A stretch of DNA of 64,000 nt from Diplonema papillatum (taxonomy: Eukaryota > Euglenozoa > Diplonemea > Diplonemida > Diplonemidae), in NCBI GenBank assembly GCA_030068145.1, contig JAPJBO010000364.1, positions 62,001-126,000 on the forward strand, written 5' to 3'. Shown here one piece after another: positions 34,853-47,800 of the stretch (position 1 is its first letter; each line of letters starts with the position of its first letter). The notes below the pieces were generated by a model. It had not been told where the DNA came from. It saw nothing but the letters and a program-made list of their open reading frames with translations, and did not search any database. A program made the position numbers and the translations under genes.

Positions 34853-35258
34853 CACGGTGAATTCCAGCAACTTTTGCTCGAGCTAAAGTCCGGCCTCAAG
34901 TGCGGTGTGTCCACACCCGGCAATAGGGTGTGAAATAGGGTGTGCACAGCCGGAAATAAGGTGTGCACACCCGAAAATAGGGTGTGAAAATAGGGTGTGC
35001 ACACCCGTGTGTGCAGTGTGAAATAGGTGTGTTCACACCCGGAAATAAGGTGTGAAAATAGGGTGTGCACACCCGTGTGTGCAGTGTGAAATAGGTGTGT
35101 ACACCCGGAAATAAGGTGTGCACACCCGGAAATACCCGGAAAATAGGGTGTGCACACCCTATTTCACACCCTATTTCACACCCTATTTGCGGGTGTGGCA
35201 CACCCGCTTTTGGAGAGTCTGGTTTCACTTGAGCAAAAGTTGCTGGAATTCACCGTGT
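34853..35258. mobile_element. Foldback element with 30-bp terminal inverted repeats
   Basis: Left arm 34853-34882 and right arm 35229-35258 are inverted copies differing at one position (GAATTCCAGCAACTTTTGCT core). The interior is built from iterated GGTGTGCACACC palindromes, GAAATAAGGTGTG or AAATAGGGTGTG units and CCCGGAAATA strings. There is no coding capacity. A clear target-site duplication is not visible. Confidence 0.85.
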
Positions 35259-35917
35259 GTACTTCTTATGAAGCTCGCCTCGGGTGTCGGAATGGGACCG
35301 GTCGTTCGGTATCACTATTAGTGGAGAAAAGTGCGAGTGAGGATGATGGGACTGAATGCCGAGAGCTCATTTGCTGTCGGTGAACGTGCCTGAAAACTGC
35401 GGCGATTGTGCAGTGTACATGAGTGCAGCTGGCACGGGGGTGCGCGGTACTGAACGACGACTAGTAACATTTCAGGCGACCGAAGGCTGATTGTCTGCTG
35501 CTTTCAGGGGGGAACACACTGCGGGTATATCAACGCTGCAAGCATCGATGGACGGAGGGTGGGCCCTTTTCTTTTTTTTTTTTTTGGCCGGTCGGAGGCA
35601 GTACCAACACGACAACGGGATAGCATCACCGCCTTGAACCGCCGCTTCCCCTTCTTTCTGCAGTGTAGTGTAGCCCAGGCGGGGCGAGGGTGCTGGGACA
35701 GTCAAAGCCTGGTCCACCACTGTGTATACACGCGTAGCTTTCAAAAAGATCTCGGCGGAGACCCATTGAAACAGCCCGCCCCGGGGGGGTGTGAAGCCTT
35801 TTGTTGCTTGCGAGCACGCAATGTAGTGTAACTTTCTCCACCTGCCTTTGACTTCCGGCAAAGACGGAGTTAGGGTCTTTGCACTTGACAACGAAAACAA
35901 CGGCCATCTCCATCAAG

Positions 35918-36125
35918 TGTGTCGTCCTAATCCGGGAACAAGTCAGGGAGAAGAACGGAGCAATCTTTACAAACAAACGAGTGACTTAAGGTGGCCGCTT
36001 GAGCGGCGCCAATCCGAGCGCACACAGCAGCAGTGACGCGTCGGCAGTATTTGCACTTCAGGATGGGGCTGCCGTCATGAGCGTCGACGGCTGGCGAGTG
36101 TCGGCAGAGAGTGCCGTGGTGAAAC
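35918..36125 (-). repeat. Dispersed zinc-ribbon-like repeat (copy 2)
   Basis: It matches 3154-3360 almost throughout, with the minus-strand frame intact over about 62 codons. It keeps KCKYC and gains a Cys in CKDCS, while the first Cys pair is reduced. Confidence 0.75.
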
Positions 36126-36220
36126 CGAGAAGAAATGCGTAGTTTTATTATTGAAAAAAAAAACAAGATACAACCAAAATCTTGTTTATTTATTACCTAG
36201 CCCCCCCCATGGATAGCCAA

Positions 36221-36380
36221 ACCCTCTTGATTAAGATGGATAACGGGCGAGAATGCCAATCCATCTTAAACACGGGGGTGAGGTACCCCTGTGCAAAGTC
36301 CCGTGTTTAAGATGGATACCCCCCTTGATTAAGATGGATACCGCCAAAACCCGAGTTTTTTATCCATCTTATGCACGGGG
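36221..36380. repeat. Hairpin with 17-bp perfect arms and flanking repeats
   Basis: Arms 36260-36276 and 36300-36316 are perfect inverted repeats (TCCATCTTAAACACGGG). Flanking AAGATGGATA strings recur at about 36230, 36308 and 36332, and in reverse near 36360. It looks like the end of a foldback element or nested copies of one. Confidence 0.8.
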
Positions 36381-37034
36381 CAGGCTAGGTATTATTTATA
36401 TATGCGCATGCAGAGAATCAGAGCCAACGTCACACATGCGCACTCCGTTGATAGGGGAGGCGGTGCACTCGGCAGCACTGGTCTGCGTGAGTATATTTAG
36501 CTATCCGCGACTGGGGGGGGCGGCTTTCTCAAGTACTACCCCCCGCGCACGTCCAGAAAAGTCACACTCTGTCTCAATATGGCCCGCCGCTTCGTTTCGT
36601 TCTCACACGAGCCGGTGTGCAGTGACGGGGGCAGTGCCCCCACCCCCACCCCCAACAGAATCCCTGCAGTATTTGCATACTTTTAACAGGATACAACCCG
36701 CGTTCTTTTTTTTCGTTTTCTTCTTCTTTCTTTTGGGAAGTTTTTTTTTTTTTTTGAATGAAATGGGAAACAGACAAGCGGGGGGCTAAATAGCCAAAAA
36801 AAAAAGACTTCTACTTTTCTCGAGGTGGGCGGAAACTAAGAAGGGAATCGAGCCACAGCTGGATTAAAGAGACCGAGTAGGGAGGGGGGAAGGACGCCGA
36901 GTCAGCAGCGCACTTGCCGTTGGTGCACAATTTGCACCTGTGTTTTCGCGTGGGCTACCGCACATTTCCTCCTCCTTTGAGACTTTTGCAACTGACTAGT
37001 ATTGCCTACAAAAAAGACAGGCGCTTCGTTTTGT

Positions 37035-37190
37035 TTGTGCGTGCCGGTTGATCGTTTTCCCACTTGCATTTACCCTGTGTCATTTTCAGGTGAGGAATTC
37101 TGATCAACCACCAAACACGCTGCCTACGTCTTTTTAGCCTGCACAAACATTGAAGTGCTACCCGCAAGATTGTTGGTACTAAAAAAAGCA
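37035..37190 (+). repeat. Copy 2 of the 140-bp 'GATCGTTTTCCCACTTGCAT' repeat
   Basis: It is the same family as 27237-27380 and also ends in an A tract. Confidence 0.85.
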
Positions 37191-37376
37191 GGTGCTTGTT
37201 GTGTAAACAAAAACCCCGTTGCTTTCCTCGAAGGACACCGCTACATGGGACGCTCGAGTTCTGCCGCGGATACACAGGTCAGCGGATGATGATGTTTGCG
37301 CAAAAGTACTCGAGGGACTGCCTTGTGCTCATTTCGACGGAGGTAGAGAGGGAGAAAACAATACACTACTACAAAG

Positions 37377-37612
37377 TGGGTCGTTTTTGTTGAACGCCGA
37401 CGCATCTTCGTTGTTGAACGCTTACGCCCGCCACTGAACCCAGACTTACCTGTGTTTCGTGTGGGCTACAGCACATTTATCTCCTTTGAGATTGGAATAT
37501 TGTTGCAATAGCGGGGAGTCATCGGCATGTCGATGAGTACCACACGATCGTATCCTTTGAATTTCGCAACGGGCAGTCTCCTCAAGTATTTCCTACAAAG
37601 CAGGTGCTCAGA
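37377..37612 (+). repeat. Dispersed 'GAACGCTTACGCCCGCC' family, full-length copy
   Basis: It includes the poly-T/GAACGC head, the GTGTTTCGTGTGGGCT centre and the GGCAGTCTCCTCAAGTATTTCC-type tail with a 90-bp insertion. It is close to 40455-40590, where the insertion is absent. Confidence 0.8.
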
Positions 37613-38552
37613 CAAAAAACTCTCGTCCTTCGGGCATTTTGCGGAAAAATGCGCTGCGACTGCGTTGCTTGTGCAATGGAGACGACCACTCGGGAGGGAC
37701 GCCCCGTGATCCCGCAGCGCTTCGCCGCCCCGTCACCCCCGGCCTCGGTCCCATCCAATTCAATGAAACTGGGGCCGCCCGATTCCGTCTTGTTCTTTCC
37801 TGCTCAGGGGAAGGCGCACTCGAACCCGAAAACGAGCTCCAGCAGAACCCACCAAAGTGAATTGGTGCACTCGTTTTGTGTTTTTTTTTTTTGTTGTTGT
37901 TGCGAGGACGCTGGAATATAAAAAAAAAAGAAGCAGGGGAACACAACAGTCGAGTCGCAGCTTTTTGACAGGTAGAATAAGAGGTAGGCTTCTCATTCTC
38001 GCTTTTTCCTCACGAAGGCTGGGTAGGTCCGGCGCTTCAGGGTACGTCAGGTTCTCCGACTCCCGCAATCGTGGGGGCAGCATGAGCACTCGAGGTCCAG
38101 TCACAATATATTCCCGGTATAGTATTTGCATACTTTTCAAGACTTCTTCTTTCGTGCTTGTTGGCGACGGATATATAGTGGATAGACTTCTCTTTTTCTC
38201 CGCGCGCTTTTCTTTATTTCGTGTTCTGTTGTCTTTCTTTTTGTGTTGTCGGCGATGAACGCTTGTCGGTCGTCCAGTTAGACCTTCTTTTTCACAACTG
38301 GGGGTGGGTATGAATTCTTTGACGCTTTGACGCCTTGAAACCCCGTGCCCCCCTTCAAGGATTTTCCAGGAGTGCTGGATTCTCGATCTCGGAGAGGAAA
38401 TGCTTTTATCCGGCGAGCACCCTGTTCGCAAACCATGCTCTCTTTTCTTGCTTTTCTGCATCCACTCTGGGGGACGTTCCTGGGTTCCGGATTCGCAGTT
38501 TTGAACGCTCGCATATCCGAGATGGCAACGCGTGTGTGTAATATGTGTAATA

Positions 38553-38835
<283 letters not shown>

Positions 38836-39327
38836 TAGTACGCTCAGAAACGTAGGAATTCCAACGTGACGTTGTGTGTTGTGTGTATATATTGTGTATT
38901 TGATGTTGAGAGCGTTTGATTTGTTCTCCACTGCGGCAGCTTTTCCAAGATGCCAGTTCCCAAGGAAAGCACTCCCACCAGAAGACCTTGCAGGCCGGTT
39001 AATTTGTATTGGATGTCATGTCACTCACGAGTTGTTGATTGCGCATCTTTTCTCTTTCTTCTCACTTGCAGCCCACCTGGTGGGGGGGAGGGCCTCCTTG
39101 TACCGTTTTTTATCTCTTTGTTCTTTTGGTGTTGGTTGCTATTTCTCCTTACTGCTACATCCCCCTTTAAAAGAAAAACAGGAGGGGAAATCAAAACATG
39201 TGTCGCCGTAGCCAACTGTGAAGAGACGCGAGTTTTGGAAACAAAGTGAAAAGTGCTTTCACATTGCAACTGTTGTTCCCCGCGTGTGTTAGGTTTTTAG
39301 AGTTCGCTCTGAGAATCCGGGATTATT

Positions 39328-39450
39328 AGAGTGCAAGTTCACTTAGGATCCGGGGTTTTATAGTCTCCGGGTGACCATTGTCGTAAAGGTTCCGTTGAGG
39401 TATCGTACGTTGGTGTGCGTATCGTATCTGCTGTAGTGGCAGTACGTGTA
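39328..39450 (+). repeat. Dispersed 'GAGTGCAAGTTCACTT' repeat
   Basis: It is the same family as 26497-26640. Confidence 0.8.
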
Positions 39451-40454
39451 CTTGTGCGTGTGTCTTTGTTGCCTATTGCCGACTATTCGACGTATTCTAG
39501 CGCGCGCTCTTATTTCCTGTGTTTCGTATTTTTTTTGTCAGAATGGTATGAATGTGTCCGACGATTTTCGATCTTGCAGTAGGTTATACGGCCCAAAAGA
39601 AATGTACACAATACACCGACACGTTCCGGTTATACAATTTATACTACCACACGCTCGAGACTACCCATCAGCGCAGACAGAAACTGTCATGCAGCAGACT
39701 GACACGTCGTCAGCAGGTGTGGGTGTCCCTGTCGTGGCAGTAGTTCAATCGCAGCACGAATTCAAACAAAGAGGTTTAACCCAATGATGCTGTGCTTTAC
39801 CGTAGAGCTTCCCGTTGATCAGCACTCGTAGATGTACGTACTCTCAGTGAAAAGTGAAAGTCAAAAGGGGGGAGCATGTTCACACCAAAAAAAAAAGAAG
39901 AAGGGGGGTAATTTCGGGGGTTTAGGGCACTCGGGGGCACGTGCACCACAAGAAAGATTGAACGAGAGAGAGAGAGACAAGAGCAAGGGTTAAACACTTG
40001 TATAGTAGACAACTTGCGGACTCTTTTTTTCTATCGCGAGCATTGTGCATGCATTGGGTTGCGACGCGCTTGAAACTTCCTTCAACGAGAGCATCCGTTC
40101 CACGTTGCGGTGCGAGGATGGCATCAGAAGTACCAGGGGCAAGGAAAGAACGTGCACAGGAGGTTGCTTTTCTGACGATGAACTCAGGCCTTACGTTCAG
40201 CATGCTGAACGTACTGATTTCAGCACGTTAAATTTTCTTAGCTTCTTTTTGTACACATGCTGAATCAGTACGTGTACACGTGCAGAAACCAGTACGTGTT
40301 ATCAGCACGTACTATCTTTTCTGCAGATTCATCTGGGGAATCAACCACAGTACCGGGGATTCCGGTCGGCAGATCCTGCTGTTGCTTACCACCGCGACAC
40401 TGGAGGGTTGAGGCCGGAGAGGAGGCAGAGCAAAGACTGCAACTACGAAGTGGA

Positions 40455-40590
40455 TCTTTTTTTTTGTTGAACGCTTACGCCCGCCGCTGAACCCAGATTC
40501 ACCTGTGTTTCGTGTGGGCTGCAGCACATTTACCTCCTTTGATCTTTTGCAGCCGGCAGCCTCCTCAAGTATTTCCTACAAAGCAGGGTG
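40455..40590 (+). repeat. Dispersed 'GAACGCTTACGCCCGCC' family, compact copy
   Basis: It is the cleanest copy: T-run, GAACGCTTACGCCCGCC, CCTGTGTTTCGTGTGGGCT, then CCTCAAGTATTTCCTACAA ending GCAGGGTGCTCA, with nothing inserted. Confidence 0.85.
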
Positions 40591-41424
40591 CTCATACCAA
40601 AATCAAAATCTCTGCTGCACAAGGTGCAACGCACAAGGACCAGTGGCCCGCATATTGGGCACCGTCCTCGGGTGAAGAGAACGCCAACTTTCTCCAGTGC
40701 ATCACCTCCAGCGGTGAATCCGCACTGAGAAGTACTGCCGAGACCAGGGCGGGCACTTCCTATATTGGTCGGCGAGGTCTACAGTTGCTTGATCCCTGTT
40801 CGCGACGCGAGAGAGCGGGAGAAGGGGGCTGGGATCCCGGAGTGGTCAAAAGAGCGCTGCTAAAGAAGAAGAAGAAGAAGAAAGGAGCAATGAAATACAA
40901 AAAAAAAATGCAGAATGAAAAAAAGAGGACGGGTGGGTGAGCAGGTGGGCGGGGGAGGGGTAACCCCGGGGGGGGAGTTTGCAAGGTGCTTGGAATGGGT
41001 ACGTGCTCAACACCGCACTGGTCCCGTCTGGGGGGGGGGGGGGGGCGGAGGGTTGCTCTCGGCGTTCTTAGAGAGGGGGGTTTTCTTGTGTGAGAGAGCG
41101 TGAGGGGTAAATCCACGGAAGGGAGCCTGATTCCTCTTCTGCATAAATAGAAACAGAAGAAAGAGAGAGAGAAAGAGCCCTGGGGGTGGGGTCGTCGCCT
41201 CCTCTCATTCATTGCGCAGCACACCGCTCTCGCCCTTCGAAAGTCCGGAAATGAAACCGCCAGTTTCGCAGGGTGCCGATGAGAGCCGATGACTCGTGGG
41301 TGCATAGTTGAGTCGCAGCTGCATGATACTTCGCACAGAAGGGAGGGTGGGCACGGTCAGTCCTGCTTTTGGTTTAGGGGGGTTCTACGAGACCTGCCTA
41401 CAGGCATGTGTGCCGGTAAGGCGG

Positions 41425-41605
41425 TTTTCTCAGGCTCCCTGGGAGGGACAGGGGCGGGGTTAGTCACGCCTTAGCAGTCCCAGGGCCTCTCCCCACCCAC
41501 CTGTATGTGTTCTCGTGGTCACCGCTACCGCTCTGACCTTTCCCGAGAGCGACGTAGTGCAGGGATCAACTCTCCGAAGAGTTTGCGGTCACCTCACTAC
41601 CACGT
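41425..41605 (+). repeat. Dispersed 'CTCCCTGGGAGGGACAGG' repeat joined to a diverged 'GTGCAGGGA' repeat
   Basis: The first 135 bp match 13983-14110. The following 50 bp (GTAGTGCAGGGATCAACTCT and GGTCACCTCAC) are a diverged member of the family at 31390-31465. Their adjacency suggests that the two families are parts of one larger element. Confidence 0.75.
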
Positions 41606-42844
41606 ACGTCTCAGACGGGCGTAGATCGTTCCGCCGGGGGCCGTTCTGGCTACCAGGCGAGGCCGTCTCGCGGGGAGCACCGTGTTGACACGTCACAGGC
41701 TCTTTCTTCTTGGCAATTGCACGGCCTGCGACGGCTGGCGTCCTAGGTTATATGTTGTTTTCCGACTGCGATCGTGAACAGCACAACCTCAAGAGGCATC
41801 AGTCCAGTCAACTATTCTTTGCAGGATTTGCACGCTTTAACGGCGTACCCCCCACTGACTCACGAGAAATCCATCCGGTGGCTGGCATCACGGCTAAAAA
41901 ATGCTATGGGAAATGTTGCCGATGGGGAGGAAGATGTGCGGGGTTTCCTGGTTTGAAATCCGGGTAGAACATGGGGGGGGGGCTGGGGGAAAGTAGTGGG
42001 TGACAACACAATGGAGCGGTGACGAGAGGTAGACTGGCAGGCTATGTTCAAAAAAGGAAAGTGGAGGAACATTTCCGGAGTTGGGGCTTGCACTGATAAA
42101 ACGAAGCAACGGACGCTCAGCATCCACTGACCGAAGCCTGGGCGGCGAAGGTGATGCAAAAATATAAGGCAAAGTTTCTTGTTCTTCGCGTGTACAGGGT
42201 AAACCTCTCTGGGGGGGTTTCCTGTATTTGCACTTTTTTCGTTGGCTTCGTTTTCTCTTTCATGTGCAACCGTTGTTCCGGAAATGTTCCCGTCAGTACA
42301 GATGTACTACTAAAAAAAAATGCTGGGCGGGGGCGTCGTGTGGAGGTGGGGGGTTCGGGTGGCGGACGGGAAATACCATGCATCGCACTACAGAGTGGAA
42401 ATGAAAGTAAAAAAGAAAGAGAGGGAGTGTGTGTGTGTGTGAGTGTGGGTGTGAGTGAGAATGAAAGACACAGCACAAACAAAAAAAAAAAAAAAACATC
42501 AACCACTTGCAGCCGAAGTACGAGAGGTAGGCCGCAAAAACTTTCGCTCCAAAAACTCATGACAGCGAAGGATGCCCAAAATCAGTCAAACCGGGGACCT
42601 TGTTGGCTTTGTTTTGCCCGCAAAGTACCCCCGCCTGCTCCGTCTGCATGTGGTGAAGGTGTAGTAGTTGACTAGGTCCAACAAAGAGGAAGAAGCCCAG
42701 CCTCAAAAAAAAAAAAAAAAAAACAAGAAAGTAAAACAGGCGCTTCGTTTTCGCTTTACCGTGCGAATGAAGCCCTGTACCGAGCAGCGAGCATCGGTAG
42801 GTATGTGCGTTCTCTTAGCCCCTTACCGACCAGCTACGCGCAGT

Positions 42845-42970
42845 TTAGAGTGCAAGTTCAGTTGGAGATCCGGGGTTGTATAGTCTTCTGACCATTGTCG
42901 AAAATGGTTCCTTTCAGGTATCGTATATTAGTGTGCGTATCGTATCTGCGATAGTGGCAGTACGTGCGAT
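42845..42970 (+). repeat. Dispersed 'GAGTGCAAGTTCA' repeat
   Basis: It belongs to the family at 26497-26640, with a deletion in the GGGTGACC part. Confidence 0.75.
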
Positions 42971-44035
42971 TTGTGCGCACTCACCTGAGCTAAACTCACC
43001 CACTTTGGTAAGTTTCATTCCAGCGCTGGTTGCTGGAGGCACCCTATGTGCGATCTGCTCAACGGGGGCACACCGGGCGAATCAGACTGGTCGATTGCAT
43101 CATTGCGGCCGCTAGCGACAAATACGCGGGGTGAAGCGCCAAAAGTCGCCAACACAAAGCCCACAGGATTACTCCGCCCCGCCCCGTCCCCCCCTTTTGC
43201 GGTCGTGAGCCGGTCCATCCCCTCTTGATGGACCGTGATAGACCGAAGAATACAGCACCGGGCAATTCGATGCAGCTCTGACCGTGATTCACTGTGATAA
43301 ACAGCGGCAGGCACTTCGATGCAGCTTCAAGAGGGACGGACCGGCTCAGGTCGGTAGAAAAAGGGCGTGGGTTTTTTTTTTTTTTTTTTGGCTGCTTGCG
43401 TGTGTGTGCGTGAAAACCAGTTCGCTTAAAACTTGTGTCTTGTGCTGTGTGCAACACTTTCGAGAAGAGGGTGCGATAGTGGGGGGGGGGGGGAGGTAGG
43501 TATGGCGGGAGGTGCAGTGCTCATGCGCAGTTGTATTCTTCAGTCTTTCCCTTGTTCGGTGGGTGTTGCGGTACAATGTCTTTAAGGTGCCATTTGGATG
43601 ATCAATATTAAGCCGAGCGTGCTTGGAGCTTTGGGATCTCGTTGAGTCCACGAACAACATCGATGCCAAGCATGCACTATTTCGGTGCTCCGACGACTGG
43701 ACATGTGTGTTTCCAATTGATCATTTTCTTTTCGGCATTCTCTCTCGACCGCCCTGTCTCACTGCATTTTTTTCTGCTTTTTTTTACGCGAGCACTGCAT
43801 GAGGGGGAGAGGGGCGCAGTGAAAAAGTAGCTGTGAGTATTCAAAAAAAAAAAAAAAAAGACAAGACAAAGACGAAGCCGGCGGGGGTTTTCTGGCGCAC
43901 TCTGCATTCAGAAGAATGCGGTGCGCATCGACCCCCTGCCGGCCCCCTTTTTTTTTGGAAGTAGTAGCAGTAGTAGTTTGAACTTGAGATGCAGCAACAC
44001 AACCTGTGACGATAGACTGCACAGTAGTAGCATTT

Positions 44036-44360
44036 GTCGTCCTAATCCGGGAACAAGTCAGGGAGAAGAACGGAGCTTCTTACAAACAAACGAGCGACAT
44101 AAGGTGGCCGCTTGAGCGGCGCCAATCCGAGCGCACACAGCAGCAGTGACGCGTCGGGTATTTGTACTTCAGGATGGGGCTGCCGTCATGAGCGTCGGCC
44201 TTTTGTTGTGCGTGCCGTGCGTGATCGTTTTCCCACTTGTATTTACCCTGTGAATATTCAGGTAAGGAATTCTGATCAACCACCAAAACACGCTGCCTAC
44301 GTCTTTTTAGCCTGCACAATACATTGAAGGGCAACCCGCAAGATTGTTAGTACTAAAAAA
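44036..44360. repeat. Composite of the zinc-ribbon-like repeat (broken) and the 140-bp repeat
   Basis: 44036-44200 matches 3154-3360 but has lost bases in the TTTACAA and CGGCAGTATTTG parts, breaking the frame. From 44205 it continues into the third copy of the 140-bp repeat, ending in an A tract near 44350. Confidence 0.8.
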
Positions 44361-44699
44361 AAAAGGAAAAAGAAAGATGCGCGATGCACGGGCGCCTGCT
44401 TGAGCGGATGTTCACGCCTATTGAATACCTCACCTCGCTCTCGGGTGGTTTCTTTCTTTCTCCCTCCAGCCGCACTGCGACTCGCTAGGCAGCACTGACT
44501 TGTCTTCTTTTGACGGTGGTGGGGTTTTTCGCGTCTCCGGTGATTTTCGGCCAGTTGAACTTCGCGCGCTCACGCTTCGATTGTTCCATGACAGATGGTA
44601 CAAAAGTTACAAATCTCTTGCGAGTTCAACGCCGCGCCACTTCCCCAACTCTTGCACGTGCAAACGAGTGTAACACTTGAGGTTTGTTTCAGGTTGGTG

Positions 44700-44825
44700 G
44701 TGTGAGTTTGATCAAAGTAACATCAAGGCAGCCCTTACAAAGACCAGCCACAGTGCCGTGGGTGCGGGCTTCTGATATTAATCATCATGTTTCAAACCCC
44801 CGATTACGCGTAACCTGGAAGCACT
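44700..44825 (+). repeat. Dispersed repeat 'CATCAAGGCAGCCCTTACAA'
   Basis: It is shared with 54135-54255 over about 115 bp (TGATCAAAGTAA, GGCAGCCCTTACAAAGACC, CATGTTTCAAACCC, AACCTGGAAGC). Another shared 65-bp block precedes it in the second locus (54058-54128), matching 43965-44040. Confidence 0.8.
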
Positions 44826-47800
44826 GGGTCCGTCTGCACCGTGTTTCGGTCCTTGAAGGCACAGACACACAAGGCGAACCATCAGCGCGGAGCCTGCGTG
44901 TGTGGGGCTGGTTTGTCAGGCGGCAGTTAGTAGCTCGTCACCATCCATTGCTGCTCGCCCGGCGGAGGGGGGTTATCACCCCCGTACCCAGCACTTTTTC
45001 CTGTAACTGTCCCCTGTGCAGCTGCTATTCGTCGTAGGGTACAAAAAAAAAAAAACGCCGAAGTTCGCATTGTCCACAGGACAAAGGTCCCTTCGCTTGA
45101 CCAGTCATCTGACTGGTGTCATGCGTTGGGAGATGTGTCCGCCGACGGAAGGACGTAAGTTGATTCGTTTTTTTTGATCTCAGATGTTTCATTAAGCACA
45201 CGGTCTGTCCCCCCCCTCCCCTTGATAGAGATGTGCCTGCTAGACCTGCGGGTGGCAACGTGAAAAAGGCGCCGTTATTGACGCCGGCAATGCGATGCAA
45301 TGCGAGATGATGGGGTCGGACCGGCTGATCTATGCTTGCACCCGGGGTCTCTGCGCTACCGCTGATGCCGCCGGCGCACTGGCAAAGCGCTGGAGTGGAA
45401 GTACCGTGAGGCGGGTATTTTTGCGGAGTTCGAATTGCCCTGTTTTTTCGTAGTAACAGTGGTTTGTGAACACGAAAGAGAACGCTGGCAGGCGTGTTTT
45501 GGGAGGAAGATTAGCCTAACGATCATATTCACTCACCATCAATCAGTAGCAGCGGCTAATCCCCCCCCGGCGCGTACAAACAAACACACGCCTATTCTTT
45601 TTTCTTGGGTTACCGGCGACAATCGCGCATACATTTTTCCCCCAGTAAAGTGCAGGTGCCAGGACAAGCACCACCGTTGGGCAAGTCAGACCTGGGAAGT
45701 AAACGTAGGGGACCGTGAACCGTCCCACCTTAGTACAAGCACACACGGTAGATTTCTCCTCCAGCGGATTGAAGCCCTTGGACGACTCCGACTCTCCAAC
45801 GACGACATCAACATAAATCACGATTGCTGTTCCTTCGTACATATCTTTGTTTTTAGAGCTTTTCGAGTTAAAGCTCGCTTCTTGGCGCGTTTTGTGTCGA
45901 CCGACCTGAGAGGGTTGGGACACGGGTTTTACGACCACCTTCGGAAGAAGTTGGCCGATAGAGAGAGGGAGAGATTATCGTCGGGAGGTGGGTGGGTGGG
46001 TAAGTGGGTGGGTGGGTGGGGGGTGCCGGGGGGGGGGAACGAAGAACGTGCCTTGCACCAGTGTGTGCTGCAACGACCGTATCCTAACCGCGCCCGTGCT
46101 ACGGGTCATGTCAAGCGGCAGCATAACTGGACACGTCGTCAAGCCGGTCTATCCCTAGCTCCTGGAACCGCATCGAATCGCCTGCCGCTGGTTCTCACGG
46201 TGAGCCCCGGTACCGCTCAAATTTCGTCTGCTTTTGGAGCACTGCGTTGTGTTAGGACACCCGTGAGCAGTTTGTACTAGTTGGATTGGGTGGTTGCGCT
46301 CCTTCGGCGCTTGAATCTTTTTATTAAAAGAGATTGCTGCAGGTTATTCTCAGTGGATTTCAGCTTGTGGAGTCCCTACTTCAAGCAGTTAAAATTTCGT
46401 TTGCAACACATATCCTCCTGGCGCTGCAGAGAAAATTGCCTGGAGCCGCACTCGTCGGTTTCTCACGGTCTATCAGGAAGGGATGGGCCGGGGTAGTCAT
46501 GCAAACTCCTTGGGAGGGGGGGAAAGGTGAGGAGGAGGGGGCGGGCCCTACAACGTGAGAGACGAGGTGGAGCTGAAGCCGCCGGGGCCGGTTCAACTTC
46601 GCAGGATTTGAAACCCCCCGCACACCGCAAAAGCAGCTGAAAGAAGTGCGTAGTTTTTTTTTTTTGGGTGTGTTAATTTAAACACTGTTAAATCCATTCC
46701 TTGCGTTGCCGTTGACAACATTACTGTGTTGTGAAGAAAGGGAAATTGGAGCTTTTTCGTTTGCCACTACCCCTGAACCCAAATCCTGGACCCGCGGTTT
46801 CAGGTGGGCAATTGACCATACTGAGGGTCCTCTGAGGCGGTTCAGTTTTCTCACACATTGCATGCGGCTAGAAGAAAAAAAGTGCAATTGGGCGGGGGAC
46901 GGTCGACAATCCCGGTGGCCTGTTGAAAAGGAAAAGCAAGCTTGCTTTTTTTTTTTTTTTTTTTTTCCTGTTGACAACTTGTGTCAGACTAGCCCACCCG
47001 GGGGTGGTTGATTCCTTCGGGCAGGGTCTCCCCCGTCCAGCGTTTGCTTGGGTCCACGGTGATGATCGCCCTTCGGCTCTTTATTTCCTATTTCGCTCTC
47101 TTTGTCATTTTCATTTTATTGATCTGCGTCCTCCCTCACTCTTAGCGTCCTAACCGGTCCCTTCTTCTTTTTAAATGCCGAAACCAACTGGAAACGAAAG
47201 GAAAGGAAAAAAAAAAAAAAAAAAAACCGTCCCTCCGCCTGTCCCTCTTTTTTTTTTTTTTTGTTGTCAGTGCTCCCGCTAACCTCAGTTTTGTTGAGGA
47301 ATCCAAAAACCTGGTTTGGGCTTTTTTTATTGCGCCCCATATTTTCCCTCTGTGTTGGTGCATGTTGTTGAGGTGCTCCACCCGAATCTTTCAAAGGGAG
47401 GGGTCCGGGGGGGCTCTGCCCCTCTGCCCCCGGCGAACGGTACGGTACATTCAGGTGGAGAAAGGTTGCACTTCTCAGTCTGTTTGTCCAATGAACAGTG
47501 CACATTCCAAAAGTGATTGCTCTGCGCCGCCGCCCCAAACCCAACCTGTTCGGCTGTGTTGTTCAGGTGACTTGACGTGTCTGAATTTCCCCAGTAAACG
47601 GCGACAACAGCCCATTTCAATTTCAACCACCACCCAGATACAGCGTGCTGGTAAATCATTGGCACGAGTAGGTGAGACCGGAGATCAGATGGAACAAGGC
47701 AGTCAAGAAATCCGGGGCCGCTGAGCCTCAAGTTTCTTAGTCGGCTCCAGCCCCGTGGCAGCCAACATTTCTGCCCAGCAGAGAGTAGACCGTGATGCAG

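Noticed and set aside
45435..46280. 281-codon plus-strand frame in the gene desert
   Set aside because: It is low complexity in part (GGGTGGG tract) and shows no recognisable motif.
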